Source: CAZENU01 sp965222125
GTDB lineage: Bacteria; Chloroflexota; Dehalococcoidia; Lucifugimonadales; CAZENU01
Direction of reading: 5' to 3'
DNA: 64,000 nucleotides
NCBI GenBank assembly: GCA_965222125.1
Contig: CBDCTC010000004.1
Location: 142,747-206,746 of the forward strand
Part shown: one piece after another, positions 43,480 to 51,551 of the stretch
Layout of the letters: each line of letters starts with the position of its first letter
Position numbering within the stretch: the first letter of the stretch is position 1
Notes under the pieces: generated by a model
Database searches by the model: none
Told to the model about the DNA's origin: nothing
What the model saw: only the letters and a program-made list of their open reading frames with translations
Made by a program: the position numbers and the translations under genes

Positions 43480-43780
43480 TTACAAGCCCTCGACGACCAC
43501 CATGTTGATGTTGGATGATCTGGAGCGGACGTCATGGAGCGACGTGTGCTCAGGCGAGTTGAGCCAGGCGTGGACCTGCGGGACGTCGTCGAATTCAAGT
43601 ACGGCGAGGCGATCGGGCGTCCAGGTCCCCGATACGACCTCGACCTCACCACCGCGCGCGACAAACGCGCGCGACAAATTTGCCGCCGTGACTCTCAACC
43701 GTGCTCGCTACACGCTCGAGAAACTGTCCATAGAGATCCGCATCCGTTACCTCGACGTCTGTTATTACGTTTGCTGACAT
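43480..43780 (-). pseudogene. DUF1330 gene broken by a 13-bp tandem duplication
   Basis: From the ATG at 43780 the frame reads MSANVITDVEVTDADLYGQF through ESHGGKFVAR and then runs out of frame. After the duplication the expected DUF1330 sequence continues in another frame: GGEVEVVSGTWTPDRLAVLE to RSRSSNINMVVVEGL. Removing one copy of the 13-base unit at 43653-43678 restores an uninterrupted 95-residue DUF1330 protein of the usual length. DUF1330 proteins have a dimeric ferredoxin-like fold and no settled function. Confidence 0.9.
43653..43678. repeat. 13-bp perfect tandem duplication causing a frameshift
   Basis: CGCGCGCGACAAA occurs twice in direct succession (43653-43665 and 43666-43678) inside the DUF1330 gene. 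Because 13 is not a multiple of three, the second copy shifts the reading frame. Loss of one copy by slippage or recombination would repair the gene exactly. Confidence 0.92.
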
Positions 43781-43840
43781 AGGTACGTCTTCTTTGAGGA
43801 TGATGCTTGTCCGAAGTTCAACGTCATTCTACCGCTCCCT

Positions 43841-45823
43841 TCAGACAGGCTGTATCGCTTCGGACATTGCCGCGTCGTAGCGGCGGGCGCAGGCGTCGAC
43901 CACCACGTCGACGTCCTCTTCGAGCAGGTATCGCTCACCGGCCAGGCGCAGGGCGTGCTCGCGGACCAGGCCGAGGTACTCGTCGCGGCTGCCGTACCGC
44001 TCCCGCAGCGACGGGCGGCTGTCTCCGGCGGCCTTCCGGGAGTCGGCCTCTGGCGCGAAGAATAACGTGAGCCCCTGCATCGGCACGATCTGCTCGGGAG
44101 CGCCGGTCTCGGGCGCGCGAGTGTTCCAGCCTGCATGGGTCGCGACCGGTACCAGGATGTCCGGAAGTCGCACGCCGGCCGTCTCGTTTCCATCGGAGTC
44201 GACTGCCGACACGAAACTCGGATAGACTCGACCCTCGCTCACGGGGTAGGCGCCGACGCCCCTGTCGGCCTCCGGGCCGAGGTCGACTTCCCGGAGCACC
44301 CACAGCCTCTCCGGGTCCGGCTTTACATCGTCCGGGACCGGGCCATAGGACGCCAACACCTCTTCGCGGGTGACGGCGGTGCCGTCGTCGAGCCTCGGAT
44401 GGCTGTTCGGCGGCGGCTCCACGCCTTCCGCTACCCAGCGGTCGAGGTTGACGAGGGCCGCGCGAAGGAGCGGCCGGTAGTCGACGACGTTGAACCCGTG
44501 GCGGCCACGACAGCCGTCCGTCGCGTTGACACGGCCCTGCGGCAGCGAGCCCGGACCGTGCTGCGTGCCCCCGAGGTGGTAGACCCGCGTGCCCTCCGCC
44601 TGGTCCAGGTCGCATCCCGCGAGCCCGTTGATGTGCACCAGGGAGCCGTCGCCGCGCCAGTATTCGGCCGACGTGTTCGTGTAGAAGATCTTCGGCACGC
44701 CGCCCTGCTCTGCCTGACGGCTGAGCAGGCCGGAGCGCCGGCCGGTGTGCGGGTCGGACGTCTCGGTGTCCGCGAACGGGAACAGGTGCCCGAATCCGGG
44801 CGTCGACTGGACCGACGGTTGGGCGAACCGGTGGTTGAACTCCCCGCGCCGCCCGCCGGCCACGTGGGGCATGAGCCCGTCGAAGACGGGCCTTCCGTCC
44901 TCGTCCAGGTTCAGGCCAAGCGAGACGAAGTGCCTGAGCAGCCGGCCCGTCTGGGACGAGCCGAACGCGTAGGCCCGGTCGAACCCGCCGTCGACCGGGT
45001 TCAGAGGCGACGGGTCTCTCAGCCACGTTGCGGCTTCCCGCACCGCGAGCAGTCCGGCGCCGACGACGGGCGCCCGCTCGGTGGTGTAGACGAGGTGGTA
45101 GATCCTGCCGGGCTGGAACCCCGACTCAAGGTAGACGTGCTCCGCGCTGGGGACGACGCCGTCGGCCGTCTCTTGCGCGAACCTCCACTCCGAGGGCGGT
45201 ACCGGGGTGTCGGGACCGTCCTCCCAGTCACGCACGAAGAGCGCGGCCTCGGGCTTCCCCATGTCCGCGACAGGGTAGGGGTGGTGGACGCGGTCGGCCA
45301 GCAGCCAGGTGCGTTGGACGTCGTTGGGCCAGATCTGTACGACCGTCTGGCCGCGGACGGGTTTCCCGTCTATTTGAGCGCGAGGGGCCTCCAGCCCGAT
45401 CAGTCCCTCGCTCCGGAACACGTCCCACTGCCATCCGATCGAGACGGTCGAGTAGCCTCCGCGGTATAGGAACCCGTCGCCGGCCGGTATTTCCCCCGAG
45501 CCCTCGGGCGGCGCGTCGCCCACGTTGAACATGGAACTCATGCCGTACCGGCGGCCGCGGTTGACCACGTCCACGATGAGGCCGCGGTTGCCGCGGTCCG
45601 GCTCCTCCGGCGCGAGCAGCGTGAAGTCGGACCGGAACAGGACGCGGCCATCGCCGTCCCGAGGCGCGAGGCCGAGGTCGACGATTGGGCTGTTGGCCCT
45701 GTTGTCGGGGTCTACGCCGAACGTGACTACGCCATCGGTCCGCCGGTACGGGCCGGCGCGCCCGAACGACTTGCCCCCGGCGAACGGTCCGCTGTGGGTC
45801 GTCTCTACGTTGACGACGGCCAT
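43841..45823 (-). CDS. Large alpha/beta-hydrolase domain protein (Abhydrolase_10-like)
   Basis: The 660-residue protein resembles the PF20091 family. A beta-rich N-terminal half contains GPYRRTDGVVTFGVDP, followed by a hydrolase core with the nucleophile motif AYAFGSSQTGRLLRHFV and later IFYTNTSAEYWRGDGSLVHI, YHLGGTQHG and PVATHAGWNTR. No signal peptide is visible. Substrates of the family are unknown; some members sit in degradation clusters. It starts at the ATG at 45823, 31 bp after the aldolase gene at 45855, and may be cotranscribed with it. Confidence 0.85.
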   Translation of the reverse strand: MAVVNVETTHSGPFAGGKSFGRAGPYRRTDGVVTFGVDPDNRANSPIVDLGLAPRDGDGRVLFRSDFTLLAPEEPDRGNRGLIVDVVNRGRRYGMSSMFNVGDAPPEGSGEIPAGDGFLYRGGYSTVSIGWQWDVFRSEGLIGLEAPRAQIDGKPVRGQTVVQIWPNDVQRTWLLADRVHHPYPVADMGKPEAALFVRDWEDGPDTPVPPSEWRFAQETADGVVPSAEHVYLESGFQPGRIYHLVYTTERAPVVGAGLLAVREAATWLRDPSPLNPVDGGFDRAYAFGSSQTGRLLRHFVSLGLNLDEDGRPVFDGLMPHVAGGRRGEFNHRFAQPSVQSTPGFGHLFPFADTETSDPHTGRRSGLLSRQAEQGGVPKIFYTNTSAEYWRGDGSLVHINGLAGCDLDQAEGTRVYHLGGTQHGPGSLPQGRVNATDGCRGRHGFNVVDYRPLLRAALVNLDRWVAEGVEPPPNSHPRLDDGTAVTREEVLASYGPVPDDVKPDPERLWVLREVDLGPEADRGVGAYPVSEGRVYPSFVSAVDSDGNETAGVRLPDILVPVATHAGWNTRAPETGAPEQIVPMQGLTLFFAPEADSRKAAGDSRPSLRERYGSRDEYLGLVREHALRLAGERYLLEEDVDVVVDACARRYDAAMSEAIQPV

Positions 45824-45854
45824 GAGTACTCCTTCGGCCGGACTGCGCTCGGCG

Positions 45855-46625
45855 CTACTGGCCGAACTCCTCGCGGAGCTCGGCGAAGATGCGCGTCGAC
45901 GCGATGGTGCCGAGTGCGAGGACGCTGCTCACGTTCATCATGCGGTAGCCCTCGCCGATCCACCGTCTGCAGTCGTCCACGTCGGCGAAGGTGCTGGCGA
46001 GCGCCTTGCCCGTGCCCTGGATCTTCTGGGCCACGTCCAGCATAGCGTTCTCGACCCTGGCGTGGTGGATCTGTCCAGGCACTCCCAGGGACGCAGCAAG
46101 GTCCGACGGCCCCACGAGCAGGACTTCGAAGTCTTTGATCTTCAGCGTCTCGTCGATATTCCCGTAGGCCTCGGCGCTCTCCATCTGAATGATGAGCATC
46201 GTCTCGTCGTTGGCGTTGGCGAGGACATCGGCCGGGGCGACGCCCATCGACATCGCGAACCACGGGGCGATGCCGCGCTCTCCTTTCGGCGGGTACTTGG
46301 CATAGCTGATCGCTTCCCGGACCTCCTCGGGGTTGTCGACCTGGGGCACCATCACGCCCACGGCCCCGACGTCGTAGGCCTTCTTTATGTCGCCCGGCGT
46401 GTTCCAGGGCACCCGGATGACAGCCGCGACGCCGGCCTGACGAGCCATGATGCATGTCATGCCGACCGACTCGATGCCCCACGGGGAGTGCTCGTTGTCG
46501 ATCCACACCCAATCCGGGTTCGTCTGGTAGATGGCCGCGGCGACGTGTGGCTCACGGCCGAACATCGCCGTGCCCAGCAGCAGGTCGTTGGCGGCGATGC
46601 GCTTTCTTATCGTGCTCGGATACAT
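45855..46625 (-). CDS. HpcH/HpaI-family aldolase
   Basis: The 256-residue protein matches the class II aldolases of the HpcH/HpaI family. Its blocks are LLLGTAMFGREPHVAAA, DWVWIDNEHSPW (catalytic His and metal Glu region), AAVIRVPWNTPGDIKKAYDVGA with the catalytic Arg, VMVPQVDNPEE, LIIQMESAEAYGNID and VLLVGPSDLAASLGVPG. It probably cleaves a 2-oxo-3-deoxy or 4-hydroxy-2-oxo diacid to pyruvate and an aldehyde. It precedes the large alpha/beta-hydrolase gene on the same strand. Confidence 0.92.
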   Translation of the reverse strand: MYPSTIRKRIAANDLLLGTAMFGREPHVAAAIYQTNPDWVWIDNEHSPWGIESVGMTCIMARQAGVAAVIRVPWNTPGDIKKAYDVGAVGVMVPQVDNPEEVREAISYAKYPPKGERGIAPWFAMSMGVAPADVLANANDETMLIIQMESAEAYGNIDETLKIKDFEVLLVGPSDLAASLGVPGQIHHARVENAMLDVAQKIQGTGKALASTFADVDDCRRWIGEGYRMMNVSSVLALGTIASTRIFAELREEFGQ

Positions 46626-46868
46626 GTGGTCAATGCTCCTTGTCTGTCTCGCTTGGGGTTGAAGCCGTCGCCGCCGAAGTTTACCACCGGCGGGCGTAGA
46701 GGGATACCGGACGAGGTCGGAAGACCGCCAGGTCGACGGTCCGGTCGACGCGGTCCGGCGCCGCTGATAGACCGGGATCGGCAGACATCGCGGCAGGCTA
46801 CGAGGAACGGTGAGGAGTGGACGGGGCCGGACGTCCCGGCGCCGTCAGAGCGCGGCAGGAGCGCTGGC

Positions 46869-47426
46869 TCAGCTACGGTCCTCCGACGAAGCGGGACCGT
46901 CTTCCGACGGGCCGTCCTCCGCGGGTTCCGTGGATTCGTCCGTCGGTGTACTGGCGTCGATGAGCCCCTGGATCAACGAGCCCAGATCGTGCAGGGAGGC
47001 GACGTACTGAAGACTGGCCACGGCGCCGTTGTCCAGCATGACGTCGACCTTCTGGTATCCAAGCGACTTGCCGAACATGCCGAAACGAGACCGGACGTCT
47101 CGCAGCGTCGATATCGGCACCTCGTACTTCTGGGCGCCCGCCAAGCCGCCCTGCTGATAGAACAGCGTGTCCCTTGTGAGCACGTACTCGGTTCGGCGCC
47201 ACCTCAAATATCTGGGCACCACGATGACGACGATGAAGAGCGTCAGCAGGATCGGGTCGTCCAATATCGGAAGGCCCGAAACGACCAGGATGACCGCTAG
47301 GACCAACCACGGCATCGACGACCACACCCAAGCCCATGGGACCTGTTTGATGACCAGACCGTCTTCGGGAATACGGTCTCGGGGATCGAACTCGGCCGGC
47401 TCGGATCGCGACTCGTCGGTGCTCAT
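46869..47426 (-). CDS. Membrane-anchored bacterial PH-domain protein
   Basis: The 185-residue protein has two adjacent membrane segments, in WVWSSMPWLVLAVILVVSGL and LLTLFIVVIVVP. A bPH2-type domain follows, RWRRTEYVLTRDTLFYQQGG to VPISTLRDVRSRFGMFGKSLGYQKVDVML, as in YdbS/YvbH-like proteins. The C-terminal 30 residues are acidic and Ser-rich. The function is unknown; relatives are small membrane proteins of the cell envelope. The ATG at 47426 gives a polar N-terminus (MSTDESRSEPAEFDPRDRIP). It has a 243-bp gap upstream of the aldolase gene with no visible gene. Confidence 0.85.
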   Translation of the reverse strand: MSTDESRSEPAEFDPRDRIPEDGLVIKQVPWAWVWSSMPWLVLAVILVVSGLPILDDPILLTLFIVVIVVPRYLRWRRTEYVLTRDTLFYQQGGLAGAQKYEVPISTLRDVRSRFGMFGKSLGYQKVDVMLDNGAVASLQYVASLHDLGSLIQGLIDASTPTDESTEPAEDGPSEDGPASSEDRS

Positions 47427-47525
47427 GCCGAAAGTATACATGAAAGACGGGTGGGAACAGGAGTGGGGTCGACAGAGCGAGCGGAGATTCACTGATAGGC
47501 CCACTGGGCCCGTGAAGCGGGTCGT

Positions 47526-47861
47526 CTATGTCGACGCTGCGTCCAGCTCGCGTCTGAGGCTGTCGTTCTCGGCGGTCAGGCGCTGGACCTCGGCCTCGGC
47601 CCTCTCGACGCGCTCCATGAGCTTGAGTGCGACCTCGACGCCCGCGAGATTCAACCCCCAGTCCTCCATGTAGTGCCTGATGCGCCTCAGACGGTCGACG
47701 TCGCGGCGGGAGAAGATGCGCTGCCTGCCGGGTCGTCTCGGACTGACGAGGCCCTGCCGCTCGTAGTAGCGCAGGGTCTGCGTGCGGACGCCGAGCATCC
47801 GCGCCGCCACGCTGATGACGAAGACCGGCTCGTCGTAGTCGAGCAATTCGTCGTTTGTCAT
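47526..47861 (-). CDS. hspR: HspR-like MerR-family heat-shock repressor
   Basis: The 111-residue protein has a MerR winged helix, VFVISVAARMLGVRTQTLRY, then YERQGLVSPRRPGRQRIFSR, and a C-terminal coiled coil (VALKLMERVERAEAEVQRLTAEN). This is the size and form of HspR, which represses dnaK/dnaJ/clpB operons with DnaK as co-repressor. It lies 23 bp after the cbpA-like gene, the usual place for hspR. I do not see a clear HAIR operator (CTTGAGT-N7-ACTCAAG), so its target sites here are uncertain. Confidence 0.88.
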   Translation of the reverse strand: MTNDELLDYDEPVFVISVAARMLGVRTQTLRYYERQGLVSPRRPGRQRIFSRRDVDRLRRIRHYMEDWGLNLAGVEVALKLMERVERAEAEVQRLTAENDSLRRELDAAST

Positions 47862-47884
47862 GAGAACTTCCTCGTCCGTGAGGC

Positions 47885-48769
47885 TCAGGTAGCGCGCTTG
47901 CCGCGCAGCTCCTTCAGCCTGCGGAACAGCTCCTGCTCCTCGTCGCTGAGATTCCCGGGCAATATGGGCCGCACTGTCACCAATAGATCGCCCACGGACT
48001 CAGGAGATCCCAGCCGCGGCATGCCCTGGCCCTTCAGGCGTATCTTCTGGCCGTTCTGGCTCTCGGGCGGTATCTTCAGGCTCAGCTTGCGCCGGAGCGT
48101 CTGCACGTTCACCTCGCCGCCGAGCACCGCGTCCTCCAGCGGTACCTCGACCTCGGTGTGCAGGTCGTCGCCTTCGCGGGTGAACTGCACGTGAGGGGTA
48201 ACCTCGATGTTGAGATCGACCTCCTGACCCTGCCCCGGGTTCACGCGCACCACGGAGCCGGTCTTGACCCCGGACGGGATGGTGACCTCCAGCCGGCGCT
48301 CGCCGCCGCGGGTGGTGATCGTCACGGTTCGCGTGGTCCCGGCCATCGCCTCTTCGAGGCTGACCGTCACCGAGGTCTCCAGCCGGGTTGGGCCCGCGCT
48401 GCCGTGGCCGAACGGGGAGCTCCCCAGGAGGTCGTCGAAGTCCACGGACTGGCCGCCGAAGCCGCCCGCGCCCCTGTGGGCACGCCCGGTCCAGGTGAAC
48501 GGGGGCTCGTACCCTCCAGCCGCGTCCCCCATGCGGTCGACGTCCCGCCAGTTCGCCCCGTAGCGGTCGTACTTCTTCCGGCTGTCCGGGTCCGAGAGTA
48601 CCTCGTATGCCTCGTTGACCTTCTTGAACCGGTCCTCGGCCCCCTTGTCGTCCGGGTTCAGGTCGGGGTGGTGCTTGCGCGCGAGCCGTCGATAGGCCTG
48701 CTTGATCTGCTTCTCGTCGGCGTCTCTGGGTACGCCGAGCTCGCTGTAGTAGTCCTGAGCGGGTGCCAT
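47885..48769 (-). CDS. DnaJ-family co-chaperone (CbpA type)
   Basis: The 294-residue protein has an N-terminal J domain (DYYSELGVPRDADEKQIKQA) with HPD at residues 34-36, a Gly-rich linker (HRGAGGFGGQSVDFDDLLGS) and two C-terminal substrate-binding subdomains (LETSVTVSLEEAMAGTTRTV; DLHTEVEVPLEDAVLGGEVN). It lacks the CxxCxGxG zinc repeats, so it is the CbpA rather than the DnaJ type. It stimulates DnaK; dnaK is not in the window. It is the first gene of the cbpA-hspR pair and diverges from hsp20. Confidence 0.93.
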   Translation of the reverse strand: MAPAQDYYSELGVPRDADEKQIKQAYRRLARKHHPDLNPDDKGAEDRFKKVNEAYEVLSDPDSRKKYDRYGANWRDVDRMGDAAGGYEPPFTWTGRAHRGAGGFGGQSVDFDDLLGSSPFGHGSAGPTRLETSVTVSLEEAMAGTTRTVTITTRGGERRLEVTIPSGVKTGSVVRVNPGQGQEVDLNIEVTPHVQFTREGDDLHTEVEVPLEDAVLGGEVNVQTLRRKLSLKIPPESQNGQKIRLKGQGMPRLGSPESVGDLLVTVRPILPGNLSDEEQELFRRLKELRGKRAT

Positions 48770-48850
48770 GGGATGCTCTTGTCACTCCGTAGACGCTGCC
48801 GTTCTGGTATGGGTAGAATAGCACAAATGCCACAGTGGTTCGAATAGATC

Positions 48851-48870
48851 ATATGCGTAGCGCAGCATAT
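48851..48870. promoter_or_regulatory. Inverted repeat upstream of the hsp20 promoter
   Basis: ATATGC and GCATAT are separated by 8 bases and end four bases before the -35 box of hsp20. A second short palindrome, ATGATCAT (48885-48892), lies in the spacer of that promoter. Either could be an operator for HspR or another repressor; neither matches the known HAIR or CIRCE consensus. Confidence 0.4.
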
Positions 48871-48873
48871 ATA

Positions 48874-48903
48874 TTGACACGTCTATGATCATTTAACTAT
48901 AAT
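48874..48903 (+). promoter_or_regulatory. Near-consensus sigma-70 promoter of hsp20
   Basis: TTGACA (48874-48879) and TATAAT (48898-48903) are both perfect matches, separated by 18 bases, and lie 71 bases before the hsp20 start. Such a strong promoter for a heat-shock gene suggests control by a repressor. Confidence 0.88.
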
Positions 48904-48974
48904 GCGATCAGCGCTGAGGCGGCCCACCCTCACGACAGAAAAGAAGGACGAAGCAGCATAACAGGAGGTGCGCA

Positions 48975-49415
48975 ATGGTTTTGCAGAGATGGTACCCACT
49001 GGCGAGCAGGCGAATCGATCACGACCCCTTCGACCGGCTATGGAATGGCTTCTTCACCCCAGCCGGCCCAACGACGGGAAGCTTCGACCGGACGGCTCCC
49101 CTGGACGTGCGTGAGACCGACGAAGAGATCGTCGTCACGGCCTCTCTTCCCGGCGTAGCGCCCGAGGACATCGATGTGACGATCGAGGACCGCGTTCTGT
49201 CCATCCGGGCCGGTTCGGCTGCAGAGGACGAGAGCGAGGAGGGCAGCTACCTGGTCCGAGAGCGCCGGACCGGCTCCTACCGCCGCGCGCTCCGGCTCCC
49301 GGGGTCCGTGGACGCCGAGAAGGTCGTGTCCGGCTACGAGCACGGCGTCCTGACGATCACCTTGCCCAAGCGCGAGGAGGCGCAGGCCCGTCGAATCGAG
49401 GTCAAGGTAGCCTAG
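48975..49415 (+). CDS. Small heat shock protein Hsp20
   Basis: The 146-residue protein has the alpha-crystallin domain APLDVRETDEEIVVTASLPG through EHGVLTITLPKREEAQARRI, including the A-x-x-x-(n)-G-V-L-(T)-(I) signature and a short C-terminal IEV extension for oligomer contacts. It binds unfolding proteins without ATP. The ATG at 48975 follows an AGGAGG site by eight bases. A perfect promoter and terminator frame it as a monocistronic unit. Confidence 0.96.
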   Translation: MVLQRWYPLASRRIDHDPFDRLWNGFFTPAGPTTGSFDRTAPLDVRETDEEIVVTASLPGVAPEDIDVTIEDRVLSIRAGSAAEDESEEGSYLVRERRTGSYRRALRLPGSVDAEKVVSGYEHGVLTITLPKREEAQARRIEVKVA

Positions 49416-49449
49416 CGCGGCTGACCTGACGACCGCTCGGTCTACCCGT

Positions 49450-49489
49450 GAGGCCCCTCCGCCCAGTATGGCGGAGGGGCCTCTTTTTT
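49450..49489 (+). terminator. Intrinsic terminator after hsp20
   Basis: GAGGCCCCTCCGCC (49450-49463) and GGCGGAGGGGCCTC (49470-49483) form a perfect 14-bp stem with a 6-base loop, followed directly by six T residues. Confidence 0.95.
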
Positions 49490-49514
49490 CGTCGGCGCCT
49501 GCTACCGGGGGCGG

Positions 49515-49542
49515 CTTGGGGCGCGGTCTCGGCTGCTATAAT
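49515..49542 (+). promoter_or_regulatory. Probable promoter of the adenosyltransferase/his cluster
   Basis: An extended -10 box, TGCTATAAT (TATAAT at 49537-49542), lies 24 bases before the ATG at 49567, with CTTGGG (49515-49520) as a weak -35 box 16 bases upstream. Confidence 0.6.
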
Positions 49543-49566
49543 CGGCCTTGGTTCGGGAGGTCGACG

Positions 49567-50133
49567 ATGCCGAAGGTGTACACGCGCCGGGGAGATGCCG
49601 GGGAGACCGGTCTGCTCTTCGGAGGCCGCGTCGCCAAGGACGACCCCAGGTGCGAAGCCTACGGCACGGTCGATTCCGCCCTGTCGGCCATGGGACTCGC
49701 CCGCGCCCTATGCCGGGACCCCTGGGTGAAGAGCGTCCTACTGGACGTACAGCGGGACATGTTCGTCGTCGGGTCCGAGCTGGCCACCGACCCGGCCGAT
49801 CACGCCAGGCTCGAAGCGACGTTCGCGGTTGTGACCGCCGACATGGTGAAGAAACTCGAGGAGCTCATAGACAGGGTGAACACCCAGATCGACCTGCCCG
49901 CCGCCTTCATCGTACCCGGCGGCTCCGCGGCGTCCGGAGCGCTCGACCTCGCGCGCACGCTGGTGCGGGAGAGCGAGCGCCGAGTCGTGTCGCTGAGAGG
50001 CGGACCGGCGGAGCCCGATCCCCAAGTGCTGCGATATCTCAACCGGCTGTCGGACCTTCTTTTCATGCTGGCCCGGTTCGAGGACAGGGACCTGCCGGCC
50101 GAGCTCTCGTCCGGGGAGGAGCGGGCCCTGTGA
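49567..50133 (+). CDS. Cob(I)yrinic acid a,c-diamide adenosyltransferase, PduO type
   Basis: The 188-residue protein starts MPKVYTRRGDAGETGLLFGG, the P-loop-like ATP site of PduO-type adenosyltransferases, and continues ERRVVSLRGGP and YLNRLSDLLFMLARFEDRD, the conserved C-terminal helix. It makes adenosylcobalamin from Co(I) corrinoid and ATP. GGGAGG lies seven bases before the ATG. It opens a run with hisH, hisA, a methyltransferase and hisF/I/E; the metabolic link to histidine is not obvious. Confidence 0.94.
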   Translation: MPKVYTRRGDAGETGLLFGGRVAKDDPRCEAYGTVDSALSAMGLARALCRDPWVKSVLLDVQRDMFVVGSELATDPADHARLEATFAVVTADMVKKLEELIDRVNTQIDLPAAFIVPGGSAASGALDLARTLVRESERRVVSLRGGPAEPDPQVLRYLNRLSDLLFMLARFEDRDLPAELSSGEERAL

Positions 50134-50149
50134 CCCGGGCCCGCGAACG

Positions 50150-50776
50150 ATGAGCGCCCCCAGGATCGCCGTCGTCGACTACCAGGCCGGCAACCTGAGG
50201 AGCGTCGTGAAGGCCCTCCAGCGATTCGGCGCCGATACGGTGGTGACAAGTGACAGCGACGAGGTTGCCGGCGCCGACGCGCTCGTCTTCCCCGGGCAGG
50301 GCGCCAACGACTCGTCGATGCGCCATCTGAAATCGAGTGGGCTGGTGGAGCCGATCAAGGAGTTCGTTCGCAGCAACAGGCCGTTTCTCGGTGTCTGCCT
50401 CGGCCTGCAGCTCCTGTTCGAAGGCTCGGACGAGGGAGTCGAGCCCGGCCTAGGCCTGCTCGCGGGTTGGGTCAGGCGTCTCCCCGGCGACGTCAAGGTG
50501 CCGCACATGGGTTGGAACCGGGTCCACCTGCAGGCCGACCATCCTGTGTTCGACGGCGTTGCCAGCGGCAGCTACTTCTATTTCGTTCACAGCTACTACC
50601 CCGACCCGGCGGACGAAACGCTCGCGACCGGCACGACCAGCTACGGGGTGCGGTTCTGCAGCGCGGTCTCATGGGCCAACGCGGCGGCCGTCCAGTTCCA
50701 CCCCGAGAAGAGCGGCGTGACCGGACTGCGTATCTACGAGAACTTTGTCAAGCTGGCCGGCGGCGCGGCGGGATAG
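50150..50776 (+). CDS. hisH: Imidazole glycerol phosphate synthase, glutaminase subunit
   Basis: The 208-residue protein has the class I glutamine amidotransferase triad of HisH: the Cys in FLGVCLGLQLL, and His and Glu in AAVQFHPEKSG. The N-terminal VDYQAGNLRSVVKAL and the PHMGWN motif are also typical. It supplies ammonia to the HisF cyclase. The gene starts 16 bp after the adenosyltransferase gene. Confidence 0.96.
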   Translation: MSAPRIAVVDYQAGNLRSVVKALQRFGADTVVTSDSDEVAGADALVFPGQGANDSSMRHLKSSGLVEPIKEFVRSNRPFLGVCLGLQLLFEGSDEGVEPGLGLLAGWVRRLPGDVKVPHMGWNRVHLQADHPVFDGVASGSYFYFVHSYYPDPADETLATGTTSYGVRFCSAVSWANAAAVQFHPEKSGVTGLRIYENFVKLAGGAAG

Positions 50777-50781
50777 CTCCG

Positions 50782-51498
50782 ATGGAAGTGATCCCGGCGA
50801 TAGACATTCGCGGCGGCCGATGCGTCCGGCTCTACCAGGGCGACTACGATCGCGAGACGGTCTTCTCCGACAACCCGGTCGACATGGCCGTCCGCTGGGC
50901 TGAGATGGGCGCGCGCCGGCTCCACGTCGTTGATCTCGACGCCGCCCGTTCGGGCAAGCCCGAGAATCTGCCGGTGGTCAGCAGGATAGCCTCCGCTGTC
51001 ACCACGCCCGTTCAGACCGGAGGCGGCATACGCGGCCCGGAGGCGGCGAGGGCCGCAGTCGATGCCGGGGTCGACCGCGTCATCATCGGTACGGCCGCCG
51101 TGGAGGACCCCGAAATGCTGCGGTCGGTGTGCGCCGAGGTCGGTTCGGAGCGCGTCGTCGTCAGCCTGGACGCGCGGGACGGCTACGCCGCCACCCGCGG
51201 CTGGACAGAGACCAGCGGCCGCCCCGTGGCCGACGTGGCGGCCGACGTTCGGGCGACGGGGGTGCACCGCATCGTCTATACTGACATCTCCAGGGACGGC
51301 ACACAGACAGAGCCCAACTTCGCCGCGGTCGCGGCGCTGGCCGCCTCGGTCGGCCTCGGTCTGCTGGTCGCCGGCGGAATCGCCTCGATCGAGCACTTGG
51401 TCGAGTTATCTCGGATCGGCGTCGAAGGGGCGATAGTCGGGACAGCCGCCTACACCGGCCGCATCGATATGGCGAGGGCGTTTCGGACCGTGGGCTAG
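50782..51498 (+). CDS. hisA: ProFAR isomerase HisA
   Basis: The 238-residue beta/alpha barrel starts MEVIPAIDIRGGRCVRLYQG, with the catalytic Asp in PAIDIRGG and the second Asp in YTDISRDGTQTEPN, plus the phosphate-binding GGGIR and VAGGIAS loops. It isomerises ProFAR to PRFAR in histidine synthesis. It begins five bases after the hisH stop codon. Confidence 0.96.
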   Translation: MEVIPAIDIRGGRCVRLYQGDYDRETVFSDNPVDMAVRWAEMGARRLHVVDLDAARSGKPENLPVVSRIASAVTTPVQTGGGIRGPEAARAAVDAGVDRVIIGTAAVEDPEMLRSVCAEVGSERVVVSLDARDGYAATRGWTETSGRPVADVAADVRATGVHRIVYTDISRDGTQTEPNFAAVAALAASVGLGLLVAGGIASIEHLVELSRIGVEGAIVGTAAYTGRIDMARAFRTVG

Positions 51499-51551
51499 GG
51501 CGCGAGACCGGGTGCCTGAGCCTGAAACCAAACGCTAGAGGTAGGAGCGCA

